In this document: positions 26,533 to 34,272 of the stretch, piece after piece
Layout of the letters: each line of letters opens with the position of its first letter
How positions within the stretch are numbered: position 1 is the stretch's first letter
Origin: Saprospiraceae bacterium
GTDB taxonomy: Bacteria > Bacteroidota > Bacteroidia > Chitinophagales > Saprospiraceae
Length of the DNA: 64,000 nt
Direction of reading: 5' to 3'
Assembly (NCBI GenBank): GCA_026129545.1
Contig: JAHCHX010000003.1
Span: 186,001-250,000 of the forward strand
Position numbers and translations under genes: made by a program
The notes under the pieces: generated by a model
What the model was told of the DNA's origin: nothing
Seen by the model: the letters and a program-made list of their open reading frames with translations, nothing else
Database searches by the model: none

Positions 26533-27222
26533 TCAGATTTTTGAAAAATACATCCAAAGCGGGATGAGCGCAAACCCCGCCGGAATGGCGACGCTGTAGA
26601 GGTAACCCACCGTTTTGATGAGCGGCGTGTAGCGGCGATGGTTCAGGCCCAAGGTCTGGAAAGATGACCAGAAGCCATGCCACAGGTGGAACCCCACTAC
26701 CACCATACACAACACATAAAAAATCACATAGAAGGGGTTGCTAAATGCCTCTGCCACCGGGATGTATAGGTTTTGTACAGGATGGTCGTAAGCGGCCACA
26801 TCCACGGGCGGCAGCTTGCCCAATTTCATTTGCAGCCAGAATTGGTACAAGTGGAGCACGAGAAACACCAAAATGACGATGCCCAACCATGCCATGTTGC
26901 GCGAGGGACGCTCCTCCGGTCGGCTGTATTGCACCGCGTAGCGGTTGTTGCCCCGTGCCGATTTGTTGCTAAGCCACAACAGAATGCCCTGCACCGCGTG
27001 CCATATGATAAAGGCGTAGAGGGTGTAAGATATGAACATGATGAGCGGATTGTGGGTCATGAAAAAGGCGTAGGTATTGAACGCTTCGCCGCCATCGTCT
27101 TTCAGCAATTGGAGGTTGCCGAGCAGATGGATGACCAAAAAAAGCATCAAGAACAGCCCGGTCAGCGCCATCACGAATTTTTGACCAAGAGAAGAAGATA
27201 GGAATCTGGTGAACCAACTCAT
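26533..27222 (-). CDS. sdhC: Succinate dehydrogenase cytochrome b subunit
   Basis: The 229-residue membrane protein has five probable helices and the di-haem B-type signature of Bacteroidota fumarate reductase/SdhC. Histidines at spaced positions include FLVIHLLGNLQLL, IIWHAVQGILLWLS, VLHLYQFW and GFHLWHGFWSSFQTLGLNH. These helices bind haem and the quinone. The start at the ATG 27220-27222 (MSWFTRFLSS) gives the expected N-terminus; the open frame above it, with no membrane segments, is not expected. It begins the operon. A TAGTTTTG box sits at 27336-27343. Confidence 0.94.
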   Translation of the reverse strand: MSWFTRFLSSSLGQKFVMALTGLFLMLFLVIHLLGNLQLLKDDGGEAFNTYAFFMTHNPLIMFISYTLYAFIIWHAVQGILLWLSNKSARGNNRYAVQYSRPEERPSRNMAWLGIVILVFLVLHLYQFWLQMKLGKLPPVDVAAYDHPVQNLYIPVAEAFSNPFYVIFYVLCMVVVGFHLWHGFWSSFQTLGLNHRRYTPLIKTVGYLYSVAIPAGFALIPLWMYFSKI

Positions 27223-27335
27223 TCGGAGTAACAAATTCTTGTCCCGATACCTCGGGGATGAACAATGAAATGCAAGCGCGCAAAGAAAAGAACTTGTCAG
27301 GAGTTTACCCCAGCGCCTTTTGCATTTTCGCGGAA

Positions 27336-27343
27336 CAAAACTA
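27336..27343 (-). promoter_or_regulatory. Promoter -7 box of the sdh operon
   Basis: CAAAACTA reads TAGTTTTG on the reverse strand, leaving a leader of about 105 bases before sdhC. Confidence 0.45.
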
Positions 27344-27439
27344 CTTGCAGGAACGGGGTTGCCGAATTTTCGTTTGAAGAAGAAGGCAATATTTGGGTTA
27401 TTTAGAAGGGGTAAAAATTCAGGCAATGTGAAGCACAAA

Positions 27440-27482
27440 AAAAAAGAGCCACCACGACCACTCGCGATGACTCTCTTTTTTT
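27440..27482 (-). terminator. Probable terminator of the glucosaminidase gene
   Basis: An A-run, GAGCCA, a loop, TGACTC and a T-run form an imperfect hairpin (one mismatch) just past the 27497 stop codon. The T-run on the reverse strand supports termination. Confidence 0.45.
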
Positions 27483-27496
27483 GACGAACAACGGCC

Positions 27497-28117
27497 TCAT
27501 CGCTCACTCAACACCTCTAAGCCAAGCCGCTCGATGAGCTCGACCACTTTTTCATCCCACTCGGGATTGGTGCTGTAGCCCGGCTCGTGGGCTGTTTTTT
27601 TCAGGCCATCCACCACGCACACATAGTCGTAGCGCGAGCAACTGCGGGCATCGTCGTACCAGCGGCGGGCTTGGATGAAGCGGCCAAAATCAAGCACCGC
27701 CTCCTCCGCGCTGCCATACCTACGAAAAGGCGTGTACGTACCATCGTCTCTATGATAAACGACGAGACCGCCCCAATCTTTGCCCGCCTTGATACCAAAA
27801 GGGTTGCCGGATTCTTCGAAGAGCTGGCTTTTGAAGCTCGATTCATAGACGGCGATGCTGACGACCACCGTGGCGGGGATGCCGATTTGCGCCTCGTGGT
27901 TGACGGCGGCCTGCACATAAGACTCCACTCTGGAGTAGTCTGCCCCATACAACACGGAAATCGTGGACGAAACGGCTTGCACATCGTGCTGAAGCGAGGA
28001 GTATTGGCCGAGAGAGGCACTATCGGTGGTTTGCCCGTTCATTTTTCTTTGGGTGAAAGAGGTGCCGACCCAAAAAATGAAGGTAGCAAGAGCGAGATAA
28101 CACGGGTTGTTTTTCAT
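27497..28117 (-). CDS. Secreted glucosaminidase (FlgJ/LytG-like muramidase)
   Basis: The 206-residue product has a signal peptide (MKNNPCYLALATFIFWVGTSF). A glucosaminidase domain follows (about 75-200): IGIPATVVVSIAVYESSFKSQLFEESGNPFGIKAG, then FRRYGSAEEAVLDFGRFI and KKTAHEPGYSTNPEWDEKVVELIERLGL. This is the peptidoglycan beta-N-acetylglucosaminidase family that includes the FlgJ C-terminus. The catalytic Glu is expected in the ESSFKS helix. It probably trims cell-wall glycan, perhaps in division or release. It has no nearby flagellar genes. Confidence 0.85.
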   Translation of the reverse strand: MKNNPCYLALATFIFWVGTSFTQRKMNGQTTDSASLGQYSSLQHDVQAVSSTISVLYGADYSRVESYVQAAVNHEAQIGIPATVVVSIAVYESSFKSQLFEESGNPFGIKAGKDWGGLVVYHRDDGTYTPFRRYGSAEEAVLDFGRFIQARRWYDDARSCSRYDYVCVVDGLKKTAHEPGYSTNPEWDEKVVELIERLGLEVLSER

Positions 28118-28684
28118 GGCGTTAGCATTTTAAAAATGAGCAAAGCATGAGCTGGGCACCCATTGCGCGAATGGGCACAAAGTGTTCCGCTATGGGAACG
28201 AGGCAGCATCAGCCACCCAGCACATCAGAGCATTTTGGATAAAATCAGCAGGAGCACTAATGCCCTCGAACGGGCTTGTGGAAGCGAGGTTTTGCGTAGA
28301 GTTGGCTTTCGGTCTCCTGCACCGCCGGCGGAAAGAAGCGAGATTCTCAATCTTCGATGTTGGGCATAACGAGCATATTTAATGGTAAGTTTCCCGACGC
28401 GACGTATTTGTTTTGTTAAAACAGCGATTGCAGCGTATGAACAACTGCTGGCACAAAGGTCGGGGCAGCCCCCTCCGGCCAAAACCCTGCAAATGGTGAA
28501 TTGCAAAAAATCGGCCCATTGCCCTGAAAACAGGGAAATCCTTCACGGAAATGGGGGGGGATGCATCACCTCTGCCAACCTTGTCGCCCCGCTCTTTTTA
28601 AGACATAAGCCAATGAGAAAACCGCTGACTTTTGTTACTGCCCAACCCGCACCCATTCCTTCGCGGGATTTCGCAAACAACCTT
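28118..28684. other. Intergenic region, no clear gene
   Basis: About 570 bases with no recognised gene. A GCCCATTGCGCGAATGGGC palindrome lies near 28155-28175 and could form a hairpin. Several short open frames exist but their products do not look like proteins. Confidence 0.35.
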
Positions 28685-28692
28685 TATCTTTG
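28685..28692 (+). promoter_or_regulatory. Promoter -7 box (TATCTTTG) of the toxin-antitoxin operon
   Basis: TATCTTTG lies 24 bases before the ATG of the DUF433 antitoxin, placing a start site in the expected position. Confidence 0.6.
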
Positions 28693-28716
28693 TCAGAAAA
28701 TCACTTTCAACAAAAA

Positions 28717-28959
28717 ATGAAAAACGGAGCAGCCGACTTCATCGAAATCAACCCCAAAGCGATGCTGGGCAAACCCGTCGTTCGCGGCACGCGCATCACG
28801 GTCGAACTGATCTTGGAAAAGCTCTCCAAGGGAGAATCGTTCGAGGAAATTCTGGCCGAACACCCTCGCCTGAAACGCGAGCACATCTTGGCGGCGTTGG
28901 CATTTGCAGCCAGTTCTTTACGCGGTGAGATGTTCGTTCAAACCCCCGCCGCAGCATGA
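28717..28959 (+). CDS. DUF433-family antitoxin
   Basis: The 80-residue protein matches the DUF433 pattern: INPKAMLGKPVVRGTRITVELILEKLSKGESFEEILAEHPRLKREHI, with the (G)KPVVRGTRI core and the L..G.s..eil..yP.l segment. DUF433 proteins are helix-turn-helix-like and pair with DUF5615 PIN-like toxins. Its final bases overlap the next start codon by four (ATGA), a typical coupled pair. The ATG at 28717 is chosen over the upstream TTG at 28690, which would overlap the promoter. Confidence 0.88.
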   Translation: MKNGAADFIEINPKAMLGKPVVRGTRITVELILEKLSKGESFEEILAEHPRLKREHILAALAFAASSLRGEMFVQTPAAA

Positions 28960-29312
28960 AATTCGTAGCGGACGAAGGCGTGGATGGCACGTTGGTCGCC
29001 CTGCTCCGCACAGCCGGGCATGACGTGATTTATTTTGCCGAAACCGATAGAAGCACCGACGACGCAACGATTTTGGAAATCGCCAACTCCGACAACCGCA
29101 TCCTCATCACCCGCGACTTGGATTTTGGCGAATTGGTGTGGCGCATGAAAATGGTACACACCGGCATCATACCCGTTCGCACCGAAGAATTGCGTTCAGT
29201 TTCCCGCTCAAAACTTGTCGCTGATTTCATCGAAGCCAATCAAAATTTGCTTTCCGACCATTTCATCGTCATTCAGCCCGGCGCCGCCCGCATCCGAAAG
29301 ATGCAAGCCTGA
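28956..29312 (+). CDS. DUF5615 PIN-like toxin
   Basis: The 118-residue protein has the DUF5615 start MKFVADEGVDGTLVALLRTAGHDV and the second acidic cluster ILITRDLDFGEL. The acids expected for a PIN-like nuclease, Asp6 and the TRDxDFG pair, are present. PIN-like toxins cut RNA, and the upstream DUF433 protein should neutralise it. It ends 4 bases before the SbcC-like gene, so all three are likely one operon. An experiment on toxicity is absent; the family assignment is strong. Confidence 0.85.
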   Translation: MKFVADEGVDGTLVALLRTAGHDVIYFAETDRSTDDATILEIANSDNRILITRDLDFGELVWRMKMVHTGIIPVRTEELRSVSRSKLVADFIEANQNLLSDHFIVIQPGAARIRKMQA

Positions 29313-29316
29313 ATAA

Positions 29317-31722
29317 ATGATTCTCAACAACTTAAAACTCGCCAACTACAAACAATACGCGACCCTCTCGCTCGACTTCCGCGAGGGGCTGGTCGGCATT
29401 ATCGGCAAAAACGGCGCGGGCAAATCCACCATTTTCGAGGCCATTTTGTACTGTCTGTTCGGGCGCGACGAGAGCAACAAAAACCTCGTGCGCTCCTCTT
29501 TCGCCGACCCGAAAGCGACCGTGGAATTGGCGCTGGAATTCACGCTCGGCGAGAGCCGCTACCGCGTGCGGCGCGAGTTTCGGGGCAAGGCGTTGGCCGT
29601 CGGCGCCGAACTTTTCAAAAACGACCAACTCGTCGCCAAAGGCGTCTCCGCCGTCAACGACGAGCTCGTGAAGGTGCTCCATATCGAGCGCGACGCCTTC
29701 AAACGCTCCGTCTTTTCGGGCCAAAAAGAACTCGACGAACTAACCCACGCCAGCAAGGAGGAGCGCCGCAAAATCGTGCGCCGAATGCTCGGCCTCGACC
29801 GTCTCGACGACATTCAGGCACAAGTCAACGGCGACATCCGCGACCTGAAAATTCGCATCGCGGGCCAAGAGCAAAACCTACTCGACGACCTGCTTGTGGA
29901 GACGCTCACAGCCGAAATCACCGACGCGGAACAGGCGTTGGAAAAAAACAAATCCGAGTGGGCAACCGAGCACAAAAAACTCAAAGCAGTCGAGGAGAAA
30001 TACCGAGCAGAACAGCAAAAATTCGACGAGGAGGAAGGGCGCCTGAGGCAGTTCAATGCCCTCAATAGCGAGCTCGGCCAATTGGCTGAAAGACTCGCGG
30101 GATTGAAGTCGCAGCGTGAAAATTTGACACAAAAAAGCCGAGAATTGCAACAGCAAAAGGAAAAACTCGACGGCGAGCGTGGCATGTTCACGCAATTTTT
30201 GGAAGAAAAAAAACGGCTCGACCTGCTTGAAAAAGAACATCAGCGTTTTGTCAATCGCTCGGCGCGGCTCGACAAAATCGCCGAGACGCACGAACTCCTG
30301 AAAAACATTCAGGCGAAAATCGGCGACTACACGAAGCAGTTGGCCGGAAAAGCCGAGGTCGAATCGGCATTGGCCGAAAAACAAGGACTTGTGGCAACGC
30401 TGGAAGAAGAAATCAAGGCCAAACTGACAGCGCACGGCACCGTCGAAGGCAAAATCGGCGGCATTCAGGCGGGGCTGCGCGAGCGTTCGGACAAGTTGGA
30501 AAGCCTGCGCCAGCTCGGTCGGGAAGGCACTTGCCCCACCTGTCTCCAGCCTTTGCTCGATGGCTACGAACGGGCATTGGCAGCACTCGAACAGGAAATC
30601 AACGCCCTGCAAACCAAGCAATTGCTGGCGCTGGAGCAAGAAAAAAACATCATCGTCGAGGCCGGAAAAAACCTGCGAAAACGTCAGGACGCGGTTCGTT
30701 TGGAGGTCGAGAAACTGGGCAAAGAACAGGCACGTTTGGCCGAAATCGCGCGTTCAAAAACTTCCGAGGAGAGTCAGCGAGCACTTTTGGAAAAACGCCT
30801 CGCAGCCGACGAAGCTATTTTGCGAGAAATCGGCGCGGTTCATTTCGATGAGGGCGCATATTCGAGTTTGAAAGAAAAAATCACCGCGACGGAACCCCGC
30901 TATCTCGAATTTTCAAAAAACGAAAACTACGTCGCCCGCGAATTGCCGACAACGCTGGCTGTCTTAAAAACGACTGAAGCCTCCATAGTGGGAACCGAAA
31001 AGAACATGGCCGCCAAGTCTGCGGCGCTCGCCCAAGTCGGCTACGACGCGGCCCGCTACGAACACGCCAAACAAGCCATCACGGGTTTTGCCGATGCCCT
31101 CAACGCCCAATCCGAAACGGTACGCACGTTGGAAAAGACAGGCATCGAGCTCCAAAACGGCATTGCTCGAAATCAGGAAAAACTCCGCGCCAACGACCGC
31201 ATCAAAACCCAAATCAGCGACAAACTCGACGAAATCGAACTGCTGCGCAAACTCGCCGAAATGCTCGGACTGTTCAAAACCGAAATCCTCGAAAAAGTCA
31301 GCCCCGGCATCTCACGCGAGGCCAGCGACCTGTTCAGCCGCATCACCAAGGGCAAATACGAGCAAATAAGGGTGGACGAAAATTTTGAGTTCACTATCGC
31401 CGATGGGGGCGTTTTCTACCCCATCGAGCGTTTTAGCGGCGGCGAGATTGACCTCGCCAACTTTTGCCTGCGCATCGCCATCACCAAAGCCATCACAGAC
31501 CTCAGCGGTGCGGAACAAGGCATCGGCTTTCTTGCCTTCGACGAGATTTTTGGCAGTCAGGACGAGGAGCGACGGCTGGAGATGATGCTGGCGCTCAACT
31601 ACCTACAAGAGCAGTTTCGCCAGATTTACATCGTGTCGCACATCGAAAGTTTGAAGGATTATTTCCCGCATATTTTGGAAGTGCAGGGCGGCGAGTCTGG
31701 CAGCGTGGCCGTGTGGCGCTAA
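29317..31722 (+). CDS. SbcC/Rad50-like ATPase with zinc hook
   Basis: The 801-residue protein has the SMC-like layout. A Walker A GKNGAGKST (30-38) is followed by a long coiled coil (about 180-400) rich in Glu, Lys and Leu. A CPTC zinc hook (Cys406, Cys409) marks the hinge, and a second coiled coil (about 415-650) leads to FSGGE (706-710). Walker B is FLAFDE (Asp742-Glu743). Rad50/SbcC normally works with the SbcD/Mre11 nuclease to process DNA ends and hairpins. No SbcD gene is next to it; the neighbours are a toxin-antitoxin pair just 4 bases upstream and pdxH downstream. It may be a stand-alone or defence-linked SbcC, but a distant sbcD cannot be excluded. Confidence 0.9.
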   Translation: MILNNLKLANYKQYATLSLDFREGLVGIIGKNGAGKSTIFEAILYCLFGRDESNKNLVRSSFADPKATVELALEFTLGESRYRVRREFRGKALAVGAELFKNDQLVAKGVSAVNDELVKVLHIERDAFKRSVFSGQKELDELTHASKEERRKIVRRMLGLDRLDDIQAQVNGDIRDLKIRIAGQEQNLLDDLLVETLTAEITDAEQALEKNKSEWATEHKKLKAVEEKYRAEQQKFDEEEGRLRQFNALNSELGQLAERLAGLKSQRENLTQKSRELQQQKEKLDGERGMFTQFLEEKKRLDLLEKEHQRFVNRSARLDKIAETHELLKNIQAKIGDYTKQLAGKAEVESALAEKQGLVATLEEEIKAKLTAHGTVEGKIGGIQAGLRERSDKLESLRQLGREGTCPTCLQPLLDGYERALAALEQEINALQTKQLLALEQEKNIIVEAGKNLRKRQDAVRLEVEKLGKEQARLAEIARSKTSEESQRALLEKRLAADEAILREIGAVHFDEGAYSSLKEKITATEPRYLEFSKNENYVARELPTTLAVLKTTEASIVGTEKNMAAKSAALAQVGYDAARYEHAKQAITGFADALNAQSETVRTLEKTGIELQNGIARNQEKLRANDRIKTQISDKLDEIELLRKLAEMLGLFKTEILEKVSPGISREASDLFSRITKGKYEQIRVDENFEFTIADGGVFYPIERFSGGEIDLANFCLRIAITKAITDLSGAEQGIGFLAFDEIFGSQDEERRLEMMLALNYLQEQFRQIYIVSHIESLKDYFPHILEVQGGESGSVAVWR

Positions 31723-31745
31723 GAAGATTGATGCAGCACGTCGCC

Positions 31746-31835
31746 AAGTTTTCGGCATGACTTGAATTTCCAACCCGCTCAAAATCATGGTTGTCAATCA
31801 TAGTGAGGTGATAAACCTTGGCGCGTCAAGGCGTA
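31746..31835 (+). repeat. Dispersed repeat family R1, copy 1 (diverged)
   Basis: About 90 bases resemble the other three copies: GTTTTCGGCATG, then CCGCTCAAAATCATGG, TTGTCAATCAT and a final TCAAGG.GTA. Identity is lower than among the other copies. Its end runs into the TACTTTTG box of pdxH. It follows the SbcC-like gene's stop codon. Confidence 0.55.
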
Positions 31836-31841
31836 CTTTTG
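31834..31841 (+). promoter_or_regulatory. Promoter -7 box (TACTTTTG) of pdxH, now split from its gene by a MITE
   Basis: TACTTTTG lies 10 bases before the left end of the MITE. Removing the MITE and one 8-bp duplicate would put this box about 24 bases from the pdxH start codon, a normal distance. Confidence 0.6.
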
Positions 31842-31843
31842 CA

Positions 31844-32027
31844 GAAAAATAGAGCGTGTTCAGAAAACTGTGTCATCCCAATGGAGACGATAAGAAAACA
31901 CAGAGGCACGAAGGGCACAGAGTTTTGGTTTTCAATAATTTACATTCCTTTAAGCGCGGCGTGTATTGCGTAAAAAGAAAACACCCGGTATGGTTTGACA
32001 CACTTTTCTGAACACTCTCGAAAAATA
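31844..32027. mobile_element. MITE M1, copy 1, with 8-bp target duplication
   Basis: The element spans 31852-32019 (168 bp) and is flanked by GAAAAATA on both sides (31844-31851 and 32020-32027). The ends are inverted repeats of 24 bases with two mismatches, starting GAGNGTGTTCAGAAAA. It carries no gene. The end sequence and 8-bp duplication recall IS256-type elements; that is inference, and no such transposase is in the window. It sits 7 bases before the pdxH start codon. A second copy lies at 33941-34104. Confidence 0.88.
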
Positions 32028-32034
32028 CGCTTGT

Positions 32035-32682
32035 ATGGAGCCACATCAACTCGCCGCGCTTCGACGCAACTACGCCCGCCAGTCGCTTTCCGAAACCGAC
32101 GTGCTGGCCAATCCTTTTTCACAATTTGGCGTGTGGTTCGAGGAGGCCATCAGCAGCGAGCTGACTGAGCCTAACGCCATGACCCTCGCCACCGCCGACA
32201 GCCACGGTCGCCCGAGCGCCCGCACGGTCTTGCTCAAAGGCTTTGACCGGAACGGCTTTGTTTTTTACACCAACTACGAAAGTCGAAAAGGGCAGGAATT
32301 GGCTGAAAACCCACAAGCGGCCCTGCTTTTTACTTGGCTGGAGCTCGAACGACAAATCCGCATAGAGGGCACAGTGGGAAAGGTGTCGCGCGAAGAGGCG
32401 CTTGCCTATTTTCAAAGCCGCCCGAAAGGCAGCCAAATCGGCGCATGGGCCAGCCCCCAAAGCCGCGTCGTGTCGGGCCGCATGGCGTTGGAACAACGCG
32501 CCTTGGAACTCAAAGAACAATATCACGACGAAACCGCACTGCCGCTGCCGCCTTTTTGGGGCGGTTTCAGGTTGGAGCCGGATGTGTTCGAGTTTTGGCA
32601 AGGCCGGGAAAGCCGCTTGCACGACCGAATATGCTATACCAAGACGGCTGACGGCTGGAAGATAGAGCGATTGGCCCCCTGA
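32035..32682 (+). CDS. pdxH: Pyridoxine/pyridoxamine 5'-phosphate oxidase
   Basis: The 215-residue FMN enzyme oxidises pyridoxamine or pyridoxine phosphate to the cofactor pyridoxal phosphate. Family blocks present are MTLATADSHGRPSARTVLLKGFDRNGFVFYTNYESRKG (FMN binding), TWLELERQIRIEGTV, ASPQSRVV and the substrate segment WGGFRLEPDVFEFWQGRESRLHDR near the end. Length and order match PdxH. A mobile element sits between its apparent promoter and its start codon, and a terminator follows. Confidence 0.97.
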   Translation: MEPHQLAALRRNYARQSLSETDVLANPFSQFGVWFEEAISSELTEPNAMTLATADSHGRPSARTVLLKGFDRNGFVFYTNYESRKGQELAENPQAALLFTWLELERQIRIEGTVGKVSREEALAYFQSRPKGSQIGAWASPQSRVVSGRMALEQRALELKEQYHDETALPLPPFWGGFRLEPDVFEFWQGRESRLHDRICYTKTADGWKIERLAP

Positions 32683-32686
32683 CAAA

Positions 32687-32726
32687 CACGAGCGGCTGCT
32701 TCGGTGTCCCGTAGCAGCCGCTTGTG
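32687..32726. terminator. Terminator between pdxH and the LysM gene
   Basis: The stem CACGAGCGGCTGCT/AGCAGCCGCTTGTG has one G-T-type mismatch around 12 bases. It lies between two convergent genes and may serve both. Confidence 0.65.
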
Positions 32727-32755
32727 ATGGTGGTTGGCGCAAGGCACCGGCTCGT

Positions 32756-33136
32756 TTATGGATTCGGAATGCGCAGCACCTGCCCGATTTCGATAAGGTC
32801 GGGGTTTTTGAGTTGGTCGCGGTTTGCCTCAAAAATCTGCTTGTACTTCATCATGTCGTCGTAGTAGTGCTGGGCGATTTTGCTGAGGCTCTCGCCTTTT
32901 TTCACCGTGTGCATGGCATACACGTCGGGGTTGGCCACCCTGATGTCCGCCACGATATCGGTCGGCGCGGCGCCGCCCACTGCTTTGATGGCATCCCACA
33001 ATTGGTCTTTGTGCTGGCCATATTGGACGGTGCCCCACACACGGAGCACGCCGTTTCCTTCCTCGACGCGACCGTCGGTGACGCCGAGCTGCTCACCGAG
33101 CGCGAGCACGCTTGCATACTTGTCTTTTACTGCCAT
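32756..33136 (-). CDS. BON-LysM protein (YgaU/LysM family)
   Basis: The 126-residue protein has an N-terminal BON-like half (about 5-75: YASVLALGEQLGVTDGRVEEGNGVLRVWGTV, then KDQLWDAIKAVGGAAPTDIVADIRV). The C-terminal half is one LysM domain (76-124: MHTVKKGESLSKIAQHYY, then KIPN-like end). YgaU-type proteins bind peptidoglycan or potassium; no signal peptide is visible, so it may be cytoplasmic. A TACCTTTG box lies at 33197-33204. Confidence 0.85.
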   Translation of the reverse strand: MAVKDKYASVLALGEQLGVTDGRVEEGNGVLRVWGTVQYGQHKDQLWDAIKAVGGAAPTDIVADIRVANPDVYAMHTVKKGESLSKIAQHYYDDMMKYKQIFEANRDQLKNPDLIEIGQVLRIPNP

Positions 33137-33196
33137 AGTTGGTTTGAAAGTTTTTGGTTGTGAGAAAATGCTTTGTCAGAAAAAAGGATTTGATGG

Positions 33197-33204
33197 CAAA
33201 GGTA
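33197..33204 (-). promoter_or_regulatory. Promoter -7 box of the BON-LysM gene
   Basis: CAAAGGTA reads TACCTTTG on the reverse strand, 61 bases before the start codon at 33136. Confidence 0.5.
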
Positions 33205-33267
33205 GGCCAAGTGCCTTCAAAATTTAAAAAATCGTCGCAAGGTTTCATAAAAAATTCAATTCCCTCA

Positions 33268-33831
33268 TCACTTCGCCCGCTTAGGGTTGTCCTTCAAAAA
33301 CGCTTTCCAGCCAGTGTATGATTTGGCACCTTTGAGCGCGGCGTTTGAGGATTGGTACCAGTGGCACACAGCCGCTGCCAAAGCATCTGTGGCATCGAAG
33401 TATTGTTCGGAAAATTTTGTTTTCAGGATGTTCTCCAACATTCCCGCCACCTGCTCCTTGGAAGCGTTTCCATTGCCCGTCACGGCGCTTTTGATTTTTT
33501 TGGGCATATATTCTGTTGTGGCGAGGTTGTTCACCATGCCAGCAGCGATGGCGACCCCCTGGGCGCGACCCAACTTGAGCATGGACTGCACGTTTTTGGC
33601 GTAGAAAGGTTGCTCTATCGCCATCTCCGTGGGGCGATATTGGTGAATCAAATCCTGCACTTGCTCGAAGATGTAGCGCAACTTCACCGTCTGTTCGGCA
33701 CCGAGATGCGCAAACGTGACCACGCCTATTTCAATCACCTTTATTTCCTTTTTGCTCGCATCAATAATGGCATAACCCAGCACATTGGTGCCGGGGTCAA
33801 TGCCGAGGATGCGCGTTTTTTGTTCTTCCAT
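33268..33831 (-). CDS. ruvC: Holliday junction resolvase RuvC
   Basis: The 187-residue nuclease resolves four-way junctions during recombination. Catalytic acids lie in ILGIDPGTNVLGYAII (Asp11) and in EMAIEQPFYAKNVQSMLKLGRAQGVAI (Glu in IEQP). The KKIKSAVTGNGNASKEQVAGML helix and the final FDATDALAAAVCHW pair are also conserved. The start chosen, ATG 33829-33831, fits the family's N-terminus; the open frame upstream is not protein-like. The -7 box ends only 5 bases above the ATG, so the mRNA may be leaderless. Confidence 0.96.
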   Translation of the reverse strand: MEEQKTRILGIDPGTNVLGYAIIDASKKEIKVIEIGVVTFAHLGAEQTVKLRYIFEQVQDLIHQYRPTEMAIEQPFYAKNVQSMLKLGRAQGVAIAAGMVNNLATTEYMPKKIKSAVTGNGNASKEQVAGMLENILKTKFSEQYFDATDALAAAVCHWYQSSNAALKGAKSYTGWKAFLKDNPKRAK

Positions 33832-33836
33832 TGCAG

Positions 33837-33844
33837 CAAAGGTA
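33837..33844 (-). promoter_or_regulatory. Promoter -7 box abutting the ruvC start codon
   Basis: CAAAGGTA reads TACCTTTG on the reverse strand, only 5 bases before the ATG. Transcription would start at or next to the ATG, giving a leaderless mRNA. Confidence 0.5.
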
Positions 33845-33932
33845 GGGAAAAGGAGGGCGGGCTTGAGGATTTCTACCCGTCCGGATGAATATATGTTCGG
33901 GAGGGATTGCTGATTTGGAGGTTGATGTGACC

Positions 33933-34112
33933 AGAATGCCGAGAGTGTCCACAAAGCTGTGCCACCCCAGTTCGGGCAATGAGAAAACACAGAGACGCGG
34001 AGGCACAGAGTTTTGGTTTTCGAAGACTCACGCTCTTTTGAGTGCGGCGTTCGACATGTAAAAAAACATATAGGAAGGTTTGACACGCTTTTCTGAACAT
34101 TCCCAGAATGTC
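33933..34112. mobile_element. MITE M1, copy 2, diverged
   Basis: This 164-bp copy (33941-34104) resembles copy 1 across its length, including AAAACACAGAG, CACAGAGTTTTGGTTTTC and the end TTTGACACGCTTTTCTGAAC. The terminal repeats are more degraded. The flanks AGAATGCC (33933-33940) and AGAATGTC (34105-34112) match at 7 of 8, consistent with an old 8-bp duplication. It sits between ruvC and the paaH-like gene. Confidence 0.75.
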
Positions 34113-34272
34113 GGCTCCGAAGGTTTCTTTAATTTTGGCAAAAACAGGTTTTAGGTTTCATGTAAGTTTGTGCCCTCAAAAAACCATAAACCCCGCCTGC
34201 TCCGCTTGGCCGAGCAAACCAACAAGCCTCAAACCCCCAAACCAGAAACCTTCTAACCCTCCAACCTTTCTC

